Under the pieces are notes generated by a model. The model had not been told where the DNA came from. It saw nothing but the letters and a program-made list of their open reading frames with translations, and searched no databases. Position numbers and translations under genes: made by a program. Below are positions 46,622 through 54,411 of a stretch of DNA of 64,000 nt, piece by piece; positions within the stretch are counted from its first letter, which is position 1; each line of letters starts with the position of its first letter. Source of the DNA: Streptomyces erythrochromogenes (GTDB lineage: Bacteria; Actinomycetota; Actinomycetes; Streptomycetales; Streptomycetaceae); assembly GCF_036170895.1 (NCBI RefSeq), contig NZ_CP108036.1, positions 1,302,001 to 1,366,000 of the forward strand. Reading direction: 5' to 3'.

Positions 46622-47487
46622 CCACCCTGGCCACCGCCGACCTCGGCGAACTCCTCCAGCTGCTGCCCGTGCAGCGGGCGGGAGCGGCGCTGCTGCTGGC
46701 GGCGGTCGGGCTGCCGGTCATCGGCGTCGTCATCGTCGGGCTCGACATCATGCCGGTCCGGTTCGCGATGATGCACGTGGCCCTGCTGGGCATCGCCGTG
46801 GGCCTGCTCACCGGGCTCGACCCCATGCTGTGCGCGCTGGTGGCGTGTGCGCTGGCCGGCGCGGGCGTGGCGCCTCTCGCCCGCACCCCCGACGGCCTGT
46901 CGGGGGCGATGGGGCTACTGATGAGCCTGGCCATCGCGGCGGCGCTGCTGCTGCTGGCCGTGTCGGGCGTCAACGCCTCCGGCGCCTTCGCCCTGCTGTG
47001 GGGGTCGATCCTGTCCGTCGGCACGCCCGACCTCGTCGTCCTCGGGGTCCTCGCCGTCGCCGTGCCCGGCCTGTTCTGGTGGCGGCGGCGCGAGATCGGG
47101 CTGCTGCTGTACGACCGCGAGCTCGCCCAGTGCTCCGGTGTCCCGGTGCGGGCGCTGACGGCCGCACTCCTGGTCCTGGTCGCCGTCGCGGTCGCCGGGG
47201 CCATCAAACTCACCGGCGCGCTGCTCGTCGACGCGCTGACCCTGCTGCCCGCGCTCGCCGCGCGCCGCCTGGGCAGCTCGCTGAAGTCGATCACCCTGTG
47301 GGCGGTCGGCATCGGCGTCGCGGTGAACCTGACGGGGTTCCTGCTGGCCCTGTGGCTGGACTGGCCACCCGGCCCGGTCCTCGTCCTGACCGCGGGGGCG
47401 CTGGTCCTCGCGGTGCATTTCATACCTGAACGGAGAATCAGCTCATGGCGCGCACCCGCGTCCGTATCCCTGCCGTCCTCGCACTGA
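46618..47487 (+). CDS. Metal ABC transporter permease (ZnuB/TroC-like)
   Basis: A 289-residue membrane protein with about eight or nine hydrophobic segments of the ABC-3 family, e.g. MHVALLGIAVGLLTG and LTGALLVDALTLLPALAARR, the conserved metal-channel region. GTG at 46618 overlaps the ATPase stop (GTGA). Its 3' end overlaps the binding-protein gene by 43 bp, so all three are one tightly packed operon. Confidence 0.87.
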   Translation: MTTLATADLGELLQLLPVQRAGAALLLAAVGLPVIGVVIVGLDIMPVRFAMMHVALLGIAVGLLTGLDPMLCALVACALAGAGVAPLARTPDGLSGAMGLLMSLAIAAALLLLAVSGVNASGAFALLWGSILSVGTPDLVVLGVLAVAVPGLFWWRRREIGLLLYDRELAQCSGVPVRALTAALLVLVAVAVAGAIKLTGALLVDALTLLPALAARRLGSSLKSITLWAVGIGVAVNLTGFLLALWLDWPPGPVLVLTAGALVLAVHFIPERRISSWRAPASVSLPSSH

Positions 47488-48251
47488 GCGCGGCCCTCTT
47501 CCTGACCGCCGGCTGCGGGAACGACGCCTCGTCCACCTCCGGCGAGGGCCAGGAGCAGCCGCGCACCGGCAAGCCGTCCGTCGTGGTCACGACCACCTGG
47601 GAGGGCGCCTTCGCGAAGGCCGCCGGCGCCGAGGACATCAAGGTCATCGTGCCGCAGTCCGTCCACCACGCCCCCGACTACGACCCCAAGCCCTCGGACC
47701 TCGCCGCCGTGGCCAAGGCCGACTTCGTGCTGTACGCGCCCTTCGAGCCGTACGCCGCGAAGATCAAGGAGGCCGCGGGGTCCAAGGCGAAGCTCGTCGA
47801 AGTGGAGCTGGACAACGACCCCGCCAAGGTGTCGGCCGAAGTCGGCCGCCTGGCAGGGCTGTTCGGCACGGCGGACGCCGCCGCGCAGTGGAAGACCGGC
47901 TTCGACGCCGAGTACACGAAGCTGAACAAGGACCTGCAGGCCGCCTGGCCCGGCGGCCGCAGCCCGTCCGTCGTGACCCAGGTCTTCACCGCGTGGTCGG
48001 CGAAGCTCGCCGGCGCCACCACGGTGGGTACGTACGGGCCGGAGGCCGTGACCCCGGCGCAGCTCGCCGAGCTCGCCGCGAAGAAGCCCTCACTGGTGCT
48101 GGACAACGCACACATGTCGACCGGAGCGGTCCTGCCGGACTCCGGCGCCAAGCAGGTGAAGATCGTCAACTACCCGGGGGACGACCTCGATCTGCTGCCC
48201 GTCTACCGCAACGCGGCGGCGGAGCTGAAGAAGGCCATGGGCACCCCCTGA
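47445..48251 (+). CDS. Metal ABC transporter substrate-binding lipoprotein (ZnuA-like)
   Basis: A 268-residue lipoprotein with a signal peptide ending in LTAGC. The metal ligands expected of cluster A-I binding proteins are in QSVHHAPDYDPKPSD (His) and later LVLDNAHMSTG. The family's long His-rich loop is absent. It lies outside the membrane and hands Zn or Mn to the permease. A strong terminator follows. Confidence 0.85.
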   Translation: MARTRVRIPAVLALSAALFLTAGCGNDASSTSGEGQEQPRTGKPSVVVTTTWEGAFAKAAGAEDIKVIVPQSVHHAPDYDPKPSDLAAVAKADFVLYAPFEPYAAKIKEAAGSKAKLVEVELDNDPAKVSAEVGRLAGLFGTADAAAQWKTGFDAEYTKLNKDLQAAWPGGRSPSVVTQVFTAWSAKLAGATTVGTYGPEAVTPAQLAELAAKKPSLVLDNAHMSTGAVLPDSGAKQVKIVNYPGDDLDLLPVYRNAAAELKKAMGTP

Positions 48252-48265
48252 CCCTCGGGGGGCGG

Positions 48266-48300
48266 GAGAGGGCCCGGCGGGACGCCCGCCGGGCCCTCTC
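48266..48300. terminator. Strong bidirectional terminator
   Basis: A perfect 16-bp stem (GAGAGGGCCCGGCGGG at 48266-48281 with 48285-48300) has a 3-nt loop, between the metal transporter operon and the convergent CoA ligase gene. Confidence 0.85.
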
Positions 48301-48340
48301 CGGGCCGCCGCCCGGGTCGGGCAACGGCCCGTCTGCCCGT

Positions 48341-49999
48341 CTATACCAGGGCGCTGCTCTCCGTCAGGCGCTTGCGCAGGGCGGCGCGGTCCGGTTTGCC
48401 GGCCGCCGTCAGGGGCAGTTCCGCGACGACGAGGAGCTGCTCGGGGTGCTTGCGCCGCTCCAGGCCGCGCCCCGTCAGGTGTTCGCCGAGGGAGGCGAGG
48501 GTGGGGGCCTGCGCCCCCCGGGCCACGACGCAGGCCGCGAGCCGCTCCCCCATCAGCGGGTCGGGGACTCCGACGCAGGCCACGTCGCGGACCTGGGGGT
48601 GCGCGGTGAGTTCGCGTTCCACCTCGGCCGGGCTGATGTTGGCTCCGCCGCGGATGACGATGTCCTTGAGGCGGCCGACGACGTGCAGGACGCTCTCGGC
48701 GTCGAGGTAGCCGAGGTCGCCGGTGCGGACCCAGCCGTCGGGCGTGCGGTAGCGGGCGTCCAGCTCGGGGGCGCCGACGTAGCACAGCGGCGTCATCGGG
48801 CCGCGCGAGATGATCTCGCCGACGGCGCCGTCGGGGAGCGGCTGGTGCGTGTCGGGGTCGGCGATGCGGATCTCGGCGACCCGGGGGTCGGGGTGGCCGG
48901 CGACGACGCCGGAGCCGTCGGTGGGCGGCACCGTACTGCCGAGCCCCGTATGGCAGTTGACCCCGTCGGCGGAGCCGTAGAGATTGACCACGGAGCAGCC
49001 GAAGGCCTGCGCCGCCGCGGCCGCCGTGGTCTCGTCGAGCGGCGCCCCGCCGAGAACCAGGGCGGTGGGCGACGGCAGCTCCTCGCCCGTCCCGTCGAGG
49101 CGTTCGAGCATCATGCGGACCATGGTGGGTACGCCGAGGACGTGCGTCGGCCGGTGTTCGCGCACGGCGGCGAGCGCGGCGTCCGCGGTGAAGTGGTCGA
49201 GCAGCACGAGGGTGCCTCCGTGCCGGGCGAGGGTGACCGCGGTGCCGTTGGACCCGAAGGCGGAGGCCAGCGGGACGAGGAAGAGACAGCGCGGCGGGGT
49301 CCCGTCGGGGATGAGAGAGGCCAGGAAGTTGCCGCGGCCGCCGGCCAGCGCGTTGTGGGAGTACGCGATCATCTTGGGCTCGGCCTCGGAGCCGGAGGAG
49401 ACGAGGATGCGTGCGGCACTGTCGGGGTCGGGGCGGGCGGGCACGAACCCGCCGGGGTCGCGGCGCAGCAGTTCCGCCAGCGGAATCGTTCCGTCAGGGA
49501 TGGTGCCCGGCCGCCCGGCGGCGATGACGTGGCGCAGGCGTGGCAGTGCCCCGGCCAGGGTGCGCAGATCGGCCGCGTGCCGGAACGCGCGGTGCTCGGT
49601 CGCCGCGATGACGGCGACGGCCTCGGAGCGGCGCAGCAGGCACTCGGCCTCCAGGACGCCCCGGCCGACGGGGAAGGGCAGCGAGACCGCGCCGAGGGCG
49701 GCCAGCGCCAGGTCGGCGATGACGGCGTTCCGGCCGTCGGGCAGTTGGACGCCGACCACGTCGCCCGGCCCGATCCCGAGGTCCCTCAGGCCGGTGGCCA
49801 GACATCGGACCTTGCGGTCGAGGGCGGTGTAGCAGAGCTTGCCCTTGGCGTCGATGACGGCGGTGCGGTGCAGGTCGGCGATCTGGCGGGCACGGAAGAG
49901 GCTGTAGAGGTCGAGGTCGGGGCAGGTGCCGTCGACCACCCAGGAACGGCGGAGTTCGGGGGGCAGCAGGTCACGCAGTACGAGCCTGTCGGCGGTCAT
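48341..49999 (-). CDS. AMP-forming acyl/aryl-CoA ligase
   Basis: A 552-residue member of the ANL superfamily. The adenylate-binding motifs are visible: ILVSSGSEAEPKMIAYSHNAL in the P-loop position, LYGSADG, GWVRTGDLG and RLKDIVIRGGANISP. The C-terminal catalytic Lys is in PLTAAGKPDRAALR. It should activate a carboxylic acid to its CoA thioester. The SSGSE P-loop is somewhat unusual against the TSGTTG consensus. The start overlaps the CoA-transferase stop (ATGA). With a CoA transferase and an acyl-CoA dehydrogenase it forms a small acid-catabolic or acid-modifying unit. Confidence 0.87.
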   Translation of the reverse strand: MTADRLVLRDLLPPELRRSWVVDGTCPDLDLYSLFRARQIADLHRTAVIDAKGKLCYTALDRKVRCLATGLRDLGIGPGDVVGVQLPDGRNAVIADLALAALGAVSLPFPVGRGVLEAECLLRRSEAVAVIAATEHRAFRHAADLRTLAGALPRLRHVIAAGRPGTIPDGTIPLAELLRRDPGGFVPARPDPDSAARILVSSGSEAEPKMIAYSHNALAGGRGNFLASLIPDGTPPRCLFLVPLASAFGSNGTAVTLARHGGTLVLLDHFTADAALAAVREHRPTHVLGVPTMVRMMLERLDGTGEELPSPTALVLGGAPLDETTAAAAAQAFGCSVVNLYGSADGVNCHTGLGSTVPPTDGSGVVAGHPDPRVAEIRIADPDTHQPLPDGAVGEIISRGPMTPLCYVGAPELDARYRTPDGWVRTGDLGYLDAESVLHVVGRLKDIVIRGGANISPAEVERELTAHPQVRDVACVGVPDPLMGERLAACVVARGAQAPTLASLGEHLTGRGLERRKHPEQLLVVAELPLTAAGKPDRAALRKRLTESSALV

Positions 50000-51792
50000 A
50001 CGAAGCTCCAGGGGTCGGGGACTGCGGGGGCGCCGTGCGCGTCGCGGCCGATCGAGCCGGCGAAGCGCGGGTCGTGGTGCAGGTCGGACAGTTCGGTGGT
50101 GACGGCGGCCGCGGTCAGGCCGTGCTCGCGCAGCTGGGACAGTGCCTCTCCCGTGGGCAGGCCGCGCAGGTCGTGGCCGGCCGCGGCGCGGGCATCGGCG
50201 TCGGCGGGGGCGACCCAGCCGTCGGCCGTGGCCAGCGGGTGGCGGAATCCGGCCGGGCGGCGGGGGTTCTCCCCGCGGGCCGCCCGGCGCAGGGCGGGGC
50301 CGGTGAGGGTGTCGGCCGCGCCGAGCAGGGAGGAGTCGACCCGTACGCCGCGGCCGGTGCGTTCGCGCAGCATCAGCCCGGCGAGAACGGCTTCGGCTCC
50401 CAGCAGTCCACCGAGGACGTCGAGGAGGGTCATCAGCGAGGGCGCGGGGGTCTCGCCCTCGGGCCGGGCGGCCTCGCCGACCCCCGTACGCGCCTGGACC
50501 ATGAAGTCCGTGCCCATGGGGGCGTCGTCGAGCCGGCCGGCCCAGCCGCTGGTGTACGCGTGGACGAGCGCGGGGTTGACCCGTGCGAGGTCGTCGGCGT
50601 CGAGGCCGAGGGCGGCGGCCTTGCCCGGCGCCCAGTTGTGCAGGAAGACGTCGGCGTGCGCCGCCATCTCCCGCAGCCGGTCGCGGTCCGCCTCCGCCTT
50701 GATGTCGATCTCGACGGCCCGCTTGCCGCGGTTGAGGGCGAGCCAGCGGGCGGAGATCCCGGAACAGGCGGGGGGCATGCCGCGCAGCGGGTCGCCGCCC
50801 GGCGGTTCGATGCGGATCACGTCGGCGCCGAGCAGGCCGAGCAGGTGCGCGGCGAGCGGCGCCTGGATGCGGCGGCCGGCCTCCAGCACGGTCAGCCCGG
50901 CGAGCGGCCGGCCGGCCGCCGGGATCGACGGGCGGCCCGGGGCGCCGGCCGGTGCCCCGCGCGGCGCCGGGGTCAGGAACCAGGGTGCGGCGCCGTCGTG
51001 TTCCGCCGCCCGGTCCGCGAGGGAGCGCAGCGCGCACACCTCGGCACCGGAGGCGGCCGCGGCCAGGCGGATCCGGTCCCAGCCGTGGGACCGCGCGGTG
51101 GTGTGGAGGGCCGGCGGGAGGGGGGCGCAGGCGGTGGCGTAGCGGAACTGGAAGGGCCGCCAGCCGGTCCGGAGGGCTTCCTGCGGTGCTTCCAGCGCCT
51201 TCCAGAAGGCGGCCCAGGCTCCCGGGTCGAGCGTCTCCAGTTCGAAGAGGATCCCGTCGGCGGAGGTGAACGGCGGTCCGCCGGCGGCGATTTCGGCCGC
51301 CTCGCCCTCGTCGGCGCCGGCGGCCGCGAGGTACTGGGACACGGCGAGCAGCCCGGCCCGGTCCGCGCCGGTGGTGACCTGGGCGGCGGCGCCGCCGCGG
51401 GCCTGGCCCACCAGGTTCGCGAGCAGTCCCTGCACCGTGAGGACGGCGGCGGCCGTGGCGGCGTAGTCGACGGCCAGTCCGCGCGGGGTGCCGTCCCGCC
51501 GCCCGTGCACGGCCATCATGCCGGTGGCGGCCTGCACCGTGGCCTCGTCGGCGAGTCCGCTCGCGGGGTGCGCCCAGCCGGCGGTGGCGTGCGCCGGTTC
51601 GAAGCCGGCGCCCGTGAGCGTGGTGCCGGCGGCGGGCGCGTCCCCGTGACCGGCCGGGCCGGGGCGGTCCGTCCGTGCGCCGAGCAGCCGCAGGTGATCG
51701 GCGACGACGCTCGTGATCTGCGGCGGCCCCGAGGTGTCGAAGCGCAGTGTGTCGAGCGGCCGGACCGTCTGCGTGGTTGCTGGTGACGCCAT
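49996..51792 (-). CDS. Class III CoA-transferase family protein (CaiB/BaiF type)
   Basis: A 598-residue protein, longer than the usual 400. The first 270 residues resemble a degenerate, half CaiB domain (VQAATGMMAVHGR, GLAVDYAATAAAVLTVQGLLANL). The second part (about 285-560) carries the better-conserved CaiB signature (AGLTVLEAGRRIQAPLAAHLLGLLGADVIRIEPPGGDPLRG, then LNRGKRAVEIDIK and GTDFMVQARTG). The catalytic Asp is expected in that half. The fused double-domain form is found in some Actinobacteria. It would transfer CoA between acids in the same pathway as the ligase. Confidence 0.82.
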   Translation of the reverse strand: MASPATTQTVRPLDTLRFDTSGPPQITSVVADHLRLLGARTDRPGPAGHGDAPAAGTTLTGAGFEPAHATAGWAHPASGLADEATVQAATGMMAVHGRRDGTPRGLAVDYAATAAAVLTVQGLLANLVGQARGGAAAQVTTGADRAGLLAVSQYLAAAGADEGEAAEIAAGGPPFTSADGILFELETLDPGAWAAFWKALEAPQEALRTGWRPFQFRYATACAPLPPALHTTARSHGWDRIRLAAAASGAEVCALRSLADRAAEHDGAAPWFLTPAPRGAPAGAPGRPSIPAAGRPLAGLTVLEAGRRIQAPLAAHLLGLLGADVIRIEPPGGDPLRGMPPACSGISARWLALNRGKRAVEIDIKAEADRDRLREMAAHADVFLHNWAPGKAAALGLDADDLARVNPALVHAYTSGWAGRLDDAPMGTDFMVQARTGVGEAARPEGETPAPSLMTLLDVLGGLLGAEAVLAGLMLRERTGRGVRVDSSLLGAADTLTGPALRRAARGENPRRPAGFRHPLATADGWVAPADADARAAAGHDLRGLPTGEALSQLREHGLTAAAVTTELSDLHHDPRFAGSIGRDAHGAPAVPDPWSFV

Positions 51793-51996
51793 GCCTCTCC
51801 TCTCCTGGCCGCGGCGGTGGCCGCGGCCCGGGTCTTGCGGAATTCGGGAACCCGGGAGCGTCCGCGCCCGACCAGTTCCACGAACAGACAGTCGGTCGGC
51901 CGTTCGTGCGAGTTCCCGCGAGTTCGCGCCGGGCTCCCGAAACTTTCCGGAAGTCCGCACGAGTCCCGGAAGTTCCCGGGCAGGAGGAGGCACACA
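51793..51996. promoter_or_regulatory. Divergent promoter with several short repeats
   Basis: Between the leftward CoA-transferase/ligase pair and the rightward acyl-CoA dehydrogenase gene lie CACGAAC-N16-GTTCGTG (51879-51908), a GCGAGTTC direct repeat with 10-bp period near 51908-51925, and CCGGAAGT repeats in 51945-51978. Such density suggests control by a dedicated regulator, none of which is encoded beside it. Confidence 0.5.
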
Positions 51997-53193
51997 GTGG
52001 AAGATCCCCGTACGGACGGCGCCGGATCCGCACGACGGGAGCCGGAGGCAGCCGCTTGGGGGGAGCGGGTCGCCCGGTTCGTCCGGGGCCGGGTGTTCCC
52101 CCGGGAGTCCGTACTGGACGGGGGCGGTCCCGAGGCCGCCGAGGCCCTGGCCGCGCTGCGCGCCGAGGCCCGGGCCGAGGGGCTGTGGGCCCTGCCGCTC
52201 CCCGCCGCACTGGGCGGCGGCGGACTGTCCTTCGGCGCCTACGCCGAGCTCGCCGAGGCGGAGGGGGCCAGTGACCACGGTCCCGCCGCGCTGGGATCCG
52301 CCCCGCTGCTCGACGTGACGATGCTGGCGCGGTTCGGGCGGCCCGAGGTCCGCGAGGCGTACCTGAAGCGGCTGGTCGCCGGAGAGGTGCGCACCTGCTA
52401 CGCCATGACCGAGCCGGGGGTGCCAGGCACCGACCCGTTCCGGACCGCCACCCGCGCCGAACGGCACCCGGACGGGGGCTGGCTGGTCACCGGCCGCAAG
52501 TGGTTCACCTCGGGCGCCGCCGGCGCCGACCTGGTGACCGTCATGGCCCGGACCTCCGGGGCCGCCGGAGACCGGGAGGGGCTGTCGCTGCTGCTCGTGC
52601 CCACCGGCTCGGCCGGCTTCCGCGTGGTGCGCGAACTCCCCGTGCTGGGCGCCCCGGGCCAGTACGAGATCGCCCTGGACGGGGTGCGGGTGCCGGCCGA
52701 CCACCTCCTCGGCGAGCCCGGCGAGGCCCTGGCGATCGCCGGGGAGCGGCTTCAGCTCGGCCGTACGCTGCGCTGCCTGCGCTGGCTCGGCCAGGCGCAG
52801 CGGGCCTTCGACCTGATGTGCGAACGGGCCGCCACGCACGACGGGTCCCGCGGGCCGCTCGCCGACCAGCAACTGGTGCAGGCGCACGTCTTCGACGCCC
52901 TGCTCGCGCTGCGCACCACCCGGCCCCTCGTCCGGGAGGCGGTGGCGCTCATCGCCTCCGGTCGGGACGCGCGTACGGAGGTGGGGCTGGCCAAGGTCGC
53001 CGCCGCGCGCATGCTCCAGCAGGTCGCCGACTCCGCGATCCAGATCCACGGCGCCGCCGGCCTCGGCCCGGACACCCCGCTCCCGGCCCTCTTCCGCACC
53101 GGCCGCGCCGCCCGCATCCTCGACGGCCCGGACGAACTCCACATCACCGCGGTGGCCCGCCGCGTACTGCGCACCTACGGCCGCGCCGGCTAG
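51997..53193 (+). CDS. Acyl-CoA dehydrogenase
   Basis: A 398-residue FAD-dependent dehydrogenase. The family motifs are CYAMTEPGVPGTDP, GRKWFTSGA, LGRTLRCLRWLGQAQRAFD and QIHGAAGLGPDTPL. The catalytic base of the ordinary family is not certain here. GTG at 51997 has an exceptionally strong AGGAGGAGG six bases upstream. It belongs functionally with the divergent CoA ligase and CoA transferase: activation, transfer and alpha,beta-oxidation of one acid. The acid itself is unknown. Confidence 0.87.
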   Translation: MEDPRTDGAGSARREPEAAAWGERVARFVRGRVFPRESVLDGGGPEAAEALAALRAEARAEGLWALPLPAALGGGGLSFGAYAELAEAEGASDHGPAALGSAPLLDVTMLARFGRPEVREAYLKRLVAGEVRTCYAMTEPGVPGTDPFRTATRAERHPDGGWLVTGRKWFTSGAAGADLVTVMARTSGAAGDREGLSLLLVPTGSAGFRVVRELPVLGAPGQYEIALDGVRVPADHLLGEPGEALAIAGERLQLGRTLRCLRWLGQAQRAFDLMCERAATHDGSRGPLADQQLVQAHVFDALLALRTTRPLVREAVALIASGRDARTEVGLAKVAAARMLQQVADSAIQIHGAAGLGPDTPLPALFRTGRAARILDGPDELHITAVARRVLRTYGRAG

Positions 53194-53344
53194 GCCGTCT
53201 CTTCCGGAACTCGCCGGGCCCGCGGAGCGCAAGCGCGGACACGGAGTGCAGTGCCTCGTCGCGGACACGGCCGCGCCCCGGGCGTCCGTACAGGACGGAG
53301 GCCTCGGGGCGTGGATCGCGCGGGGACCTGACGGGGTGGGTCGG

Positions 53345-53725
53345 TCAGCAGCCGGGGATGCCGGGGGCCGGGTCGGCGCCCACGTTGACGTTGCCGCCCC
53401 ACATCCACACGTTGCTGTAGATGTGGCCGATGTCGTAGTCGATGACGGTGCCGAAGTACCAGACGTCCGTGGTGTATCCGCCCGCGGTGACGCGTTGACC
53501 GCGGGTGTAGCACGCGACGCCGGCCTCGGTCACCTTCGTCGTGGTGCCCCAGATCCGGCTGTTGGTCCTGGGGGCGTCACGCAGATTGCTGTGGGCCTGC
53601 ACCGTCGCCGCGTAGCCGCTGGTGCCGGAAGGTGCGGCCTCGGCGGCCCCGGCGGTGCCGAGCAGGGAGAGGGCCGCGCCGAGCGCGAGCCCTGTCGCCG
53701 CAAACCTCGTGGATCGCTTCGCCAT
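53345..53725 (-). CDS. Secreted SH3-like protein with C-terminal Cys
   Basis: A 126-residue exported protein with a Sec signal peptide (about 1-30, ending AAEAA). The mature part is one small beta-rich module: SNLRDAP, CYTRGQRVTAGGYTTDVWYFG, HIYSNVWMWGGN, and the final GIPGC. It shares the pattern NxR, Cys-x-x-x-Gly, Tyr-x-x-x-Trp and terminal Cys with the five related proteins at 53829, 59123, 60058, 60813 and 61315. The two Cys probably form a disulfide. ATG at 53725 is preferred to 53743. Likely cell-wall binding; role unknown. Confidence 0.78.
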   Translation of the reverse strand: MAKRSTRFAATGLALGAALSLLGTAGAAEAAPSGTSGYAATVQAHSNLRDAPRTNSRIWGTTTKVTEAGVACYTRGQRVTAGGYTTDVWYFGTVIDYDIGHIYSNVWMWGGNVNVGADPAPGIPGC

Positions 53726-53828
53726 TGTCTTCCCCTCTGTCATCAACGCTTGCTGTCCGGCTCTACGACGGAAGGGCCGGTACGTCCGTATGACCGTGCC
53801 GCGGGGCCGCCTTCACGGGTGTCTTCTG

Positions 53829-54281
53829 TCAGAACGTGCAGTCGCTGACGTGCGCCAGGTGCTCGTCCCCCGTGATGTACACGTTGTTGACCCAGCCCCA
53901 CGGTCCGCTCGGTGACTTCACGTACGTCCACCACCGGCTGCTGTAACCCGAGTCGCTGATGAGCTCTCCCTGCTTCTGGCAGTAGGCGGTCACGGTGGTC
54001 CGGGACACTGTCGCCACGGCGTGGCAGTTCTGCCGGGAGGGAAAGGTCTTGCACGTTTCGAAGGGGATTCCCGAGTCGGCGTTGCGGACGTTGACTCCGG
54101 TCGCCCACACGTGGACCTCCGTGAAGTCCATCGCCGCGGCATCGGCCACGGCGGGCCGCAGGGTCGCCGTCGGCTGCCCGGTCGCCGACGCGGTCGCGGT
54201 CGCGGGAACGGCCAGCGCCGCGGCGGCGACGAGGAGGGCCGTGGTCAGCCCTCGGAGCGTGCGCGGTGACGTGTTCGTCAT
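53829..54281 (-). CDS. Secreted SH3-like protein with C-terminal Cys
   Basis: A 150-residue exported protein with a signal peptide (1 to about 32, ATATASA). It has the same module as the neighbouring gene: GVNVRNADS, AYCQKQGELISDSGYSSRWWTYV, WVNNVYITGDE, ending VSDCTF. A Cys-x6-Cys insertion (CKTFPSRQNC) in the first loop is unique in this group. It is 103 bp from the gene at 53345 and on the same strand, so they may be co-transcribed, downstream of the AfsR-type regulator gene. Confidence 0.77.
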   Translation of the reverse strand: MTNTSPRTLRGLTTALLVAAAALAVPATATASATGQPTATLRPAVADAAAMDFTEVHVWATGVNVRNADSGIPFETCKTFPSRQNCHAVATVSRTTVTAYCQKQGELISDSGYSSRWWTYVKSPSGPWGWVNNVYITGDEHLAHVSDCTF

Positions 54282-54411
54282 GGTGGAAGCCTCTTCCGGC
54301 AGTGGTCGCGGGCGGCGGGTACCGGCCCGTGCACACCGGCGACGGGGGGTGGCCGCCTCTCGTATGAGTGGCGGCGTGCCGGACCGAGTGCCTCGTCCCA
54401 CGGTGGCTGCC

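Noticed and set aside
49996..53268. CoA-transferase extended to 1090 residues
   Set aside because: The extension crosses the divergent promoter and the acyl-CoA dehydrogenase gene on the other strand. ATG 51792 gives a complete protein.
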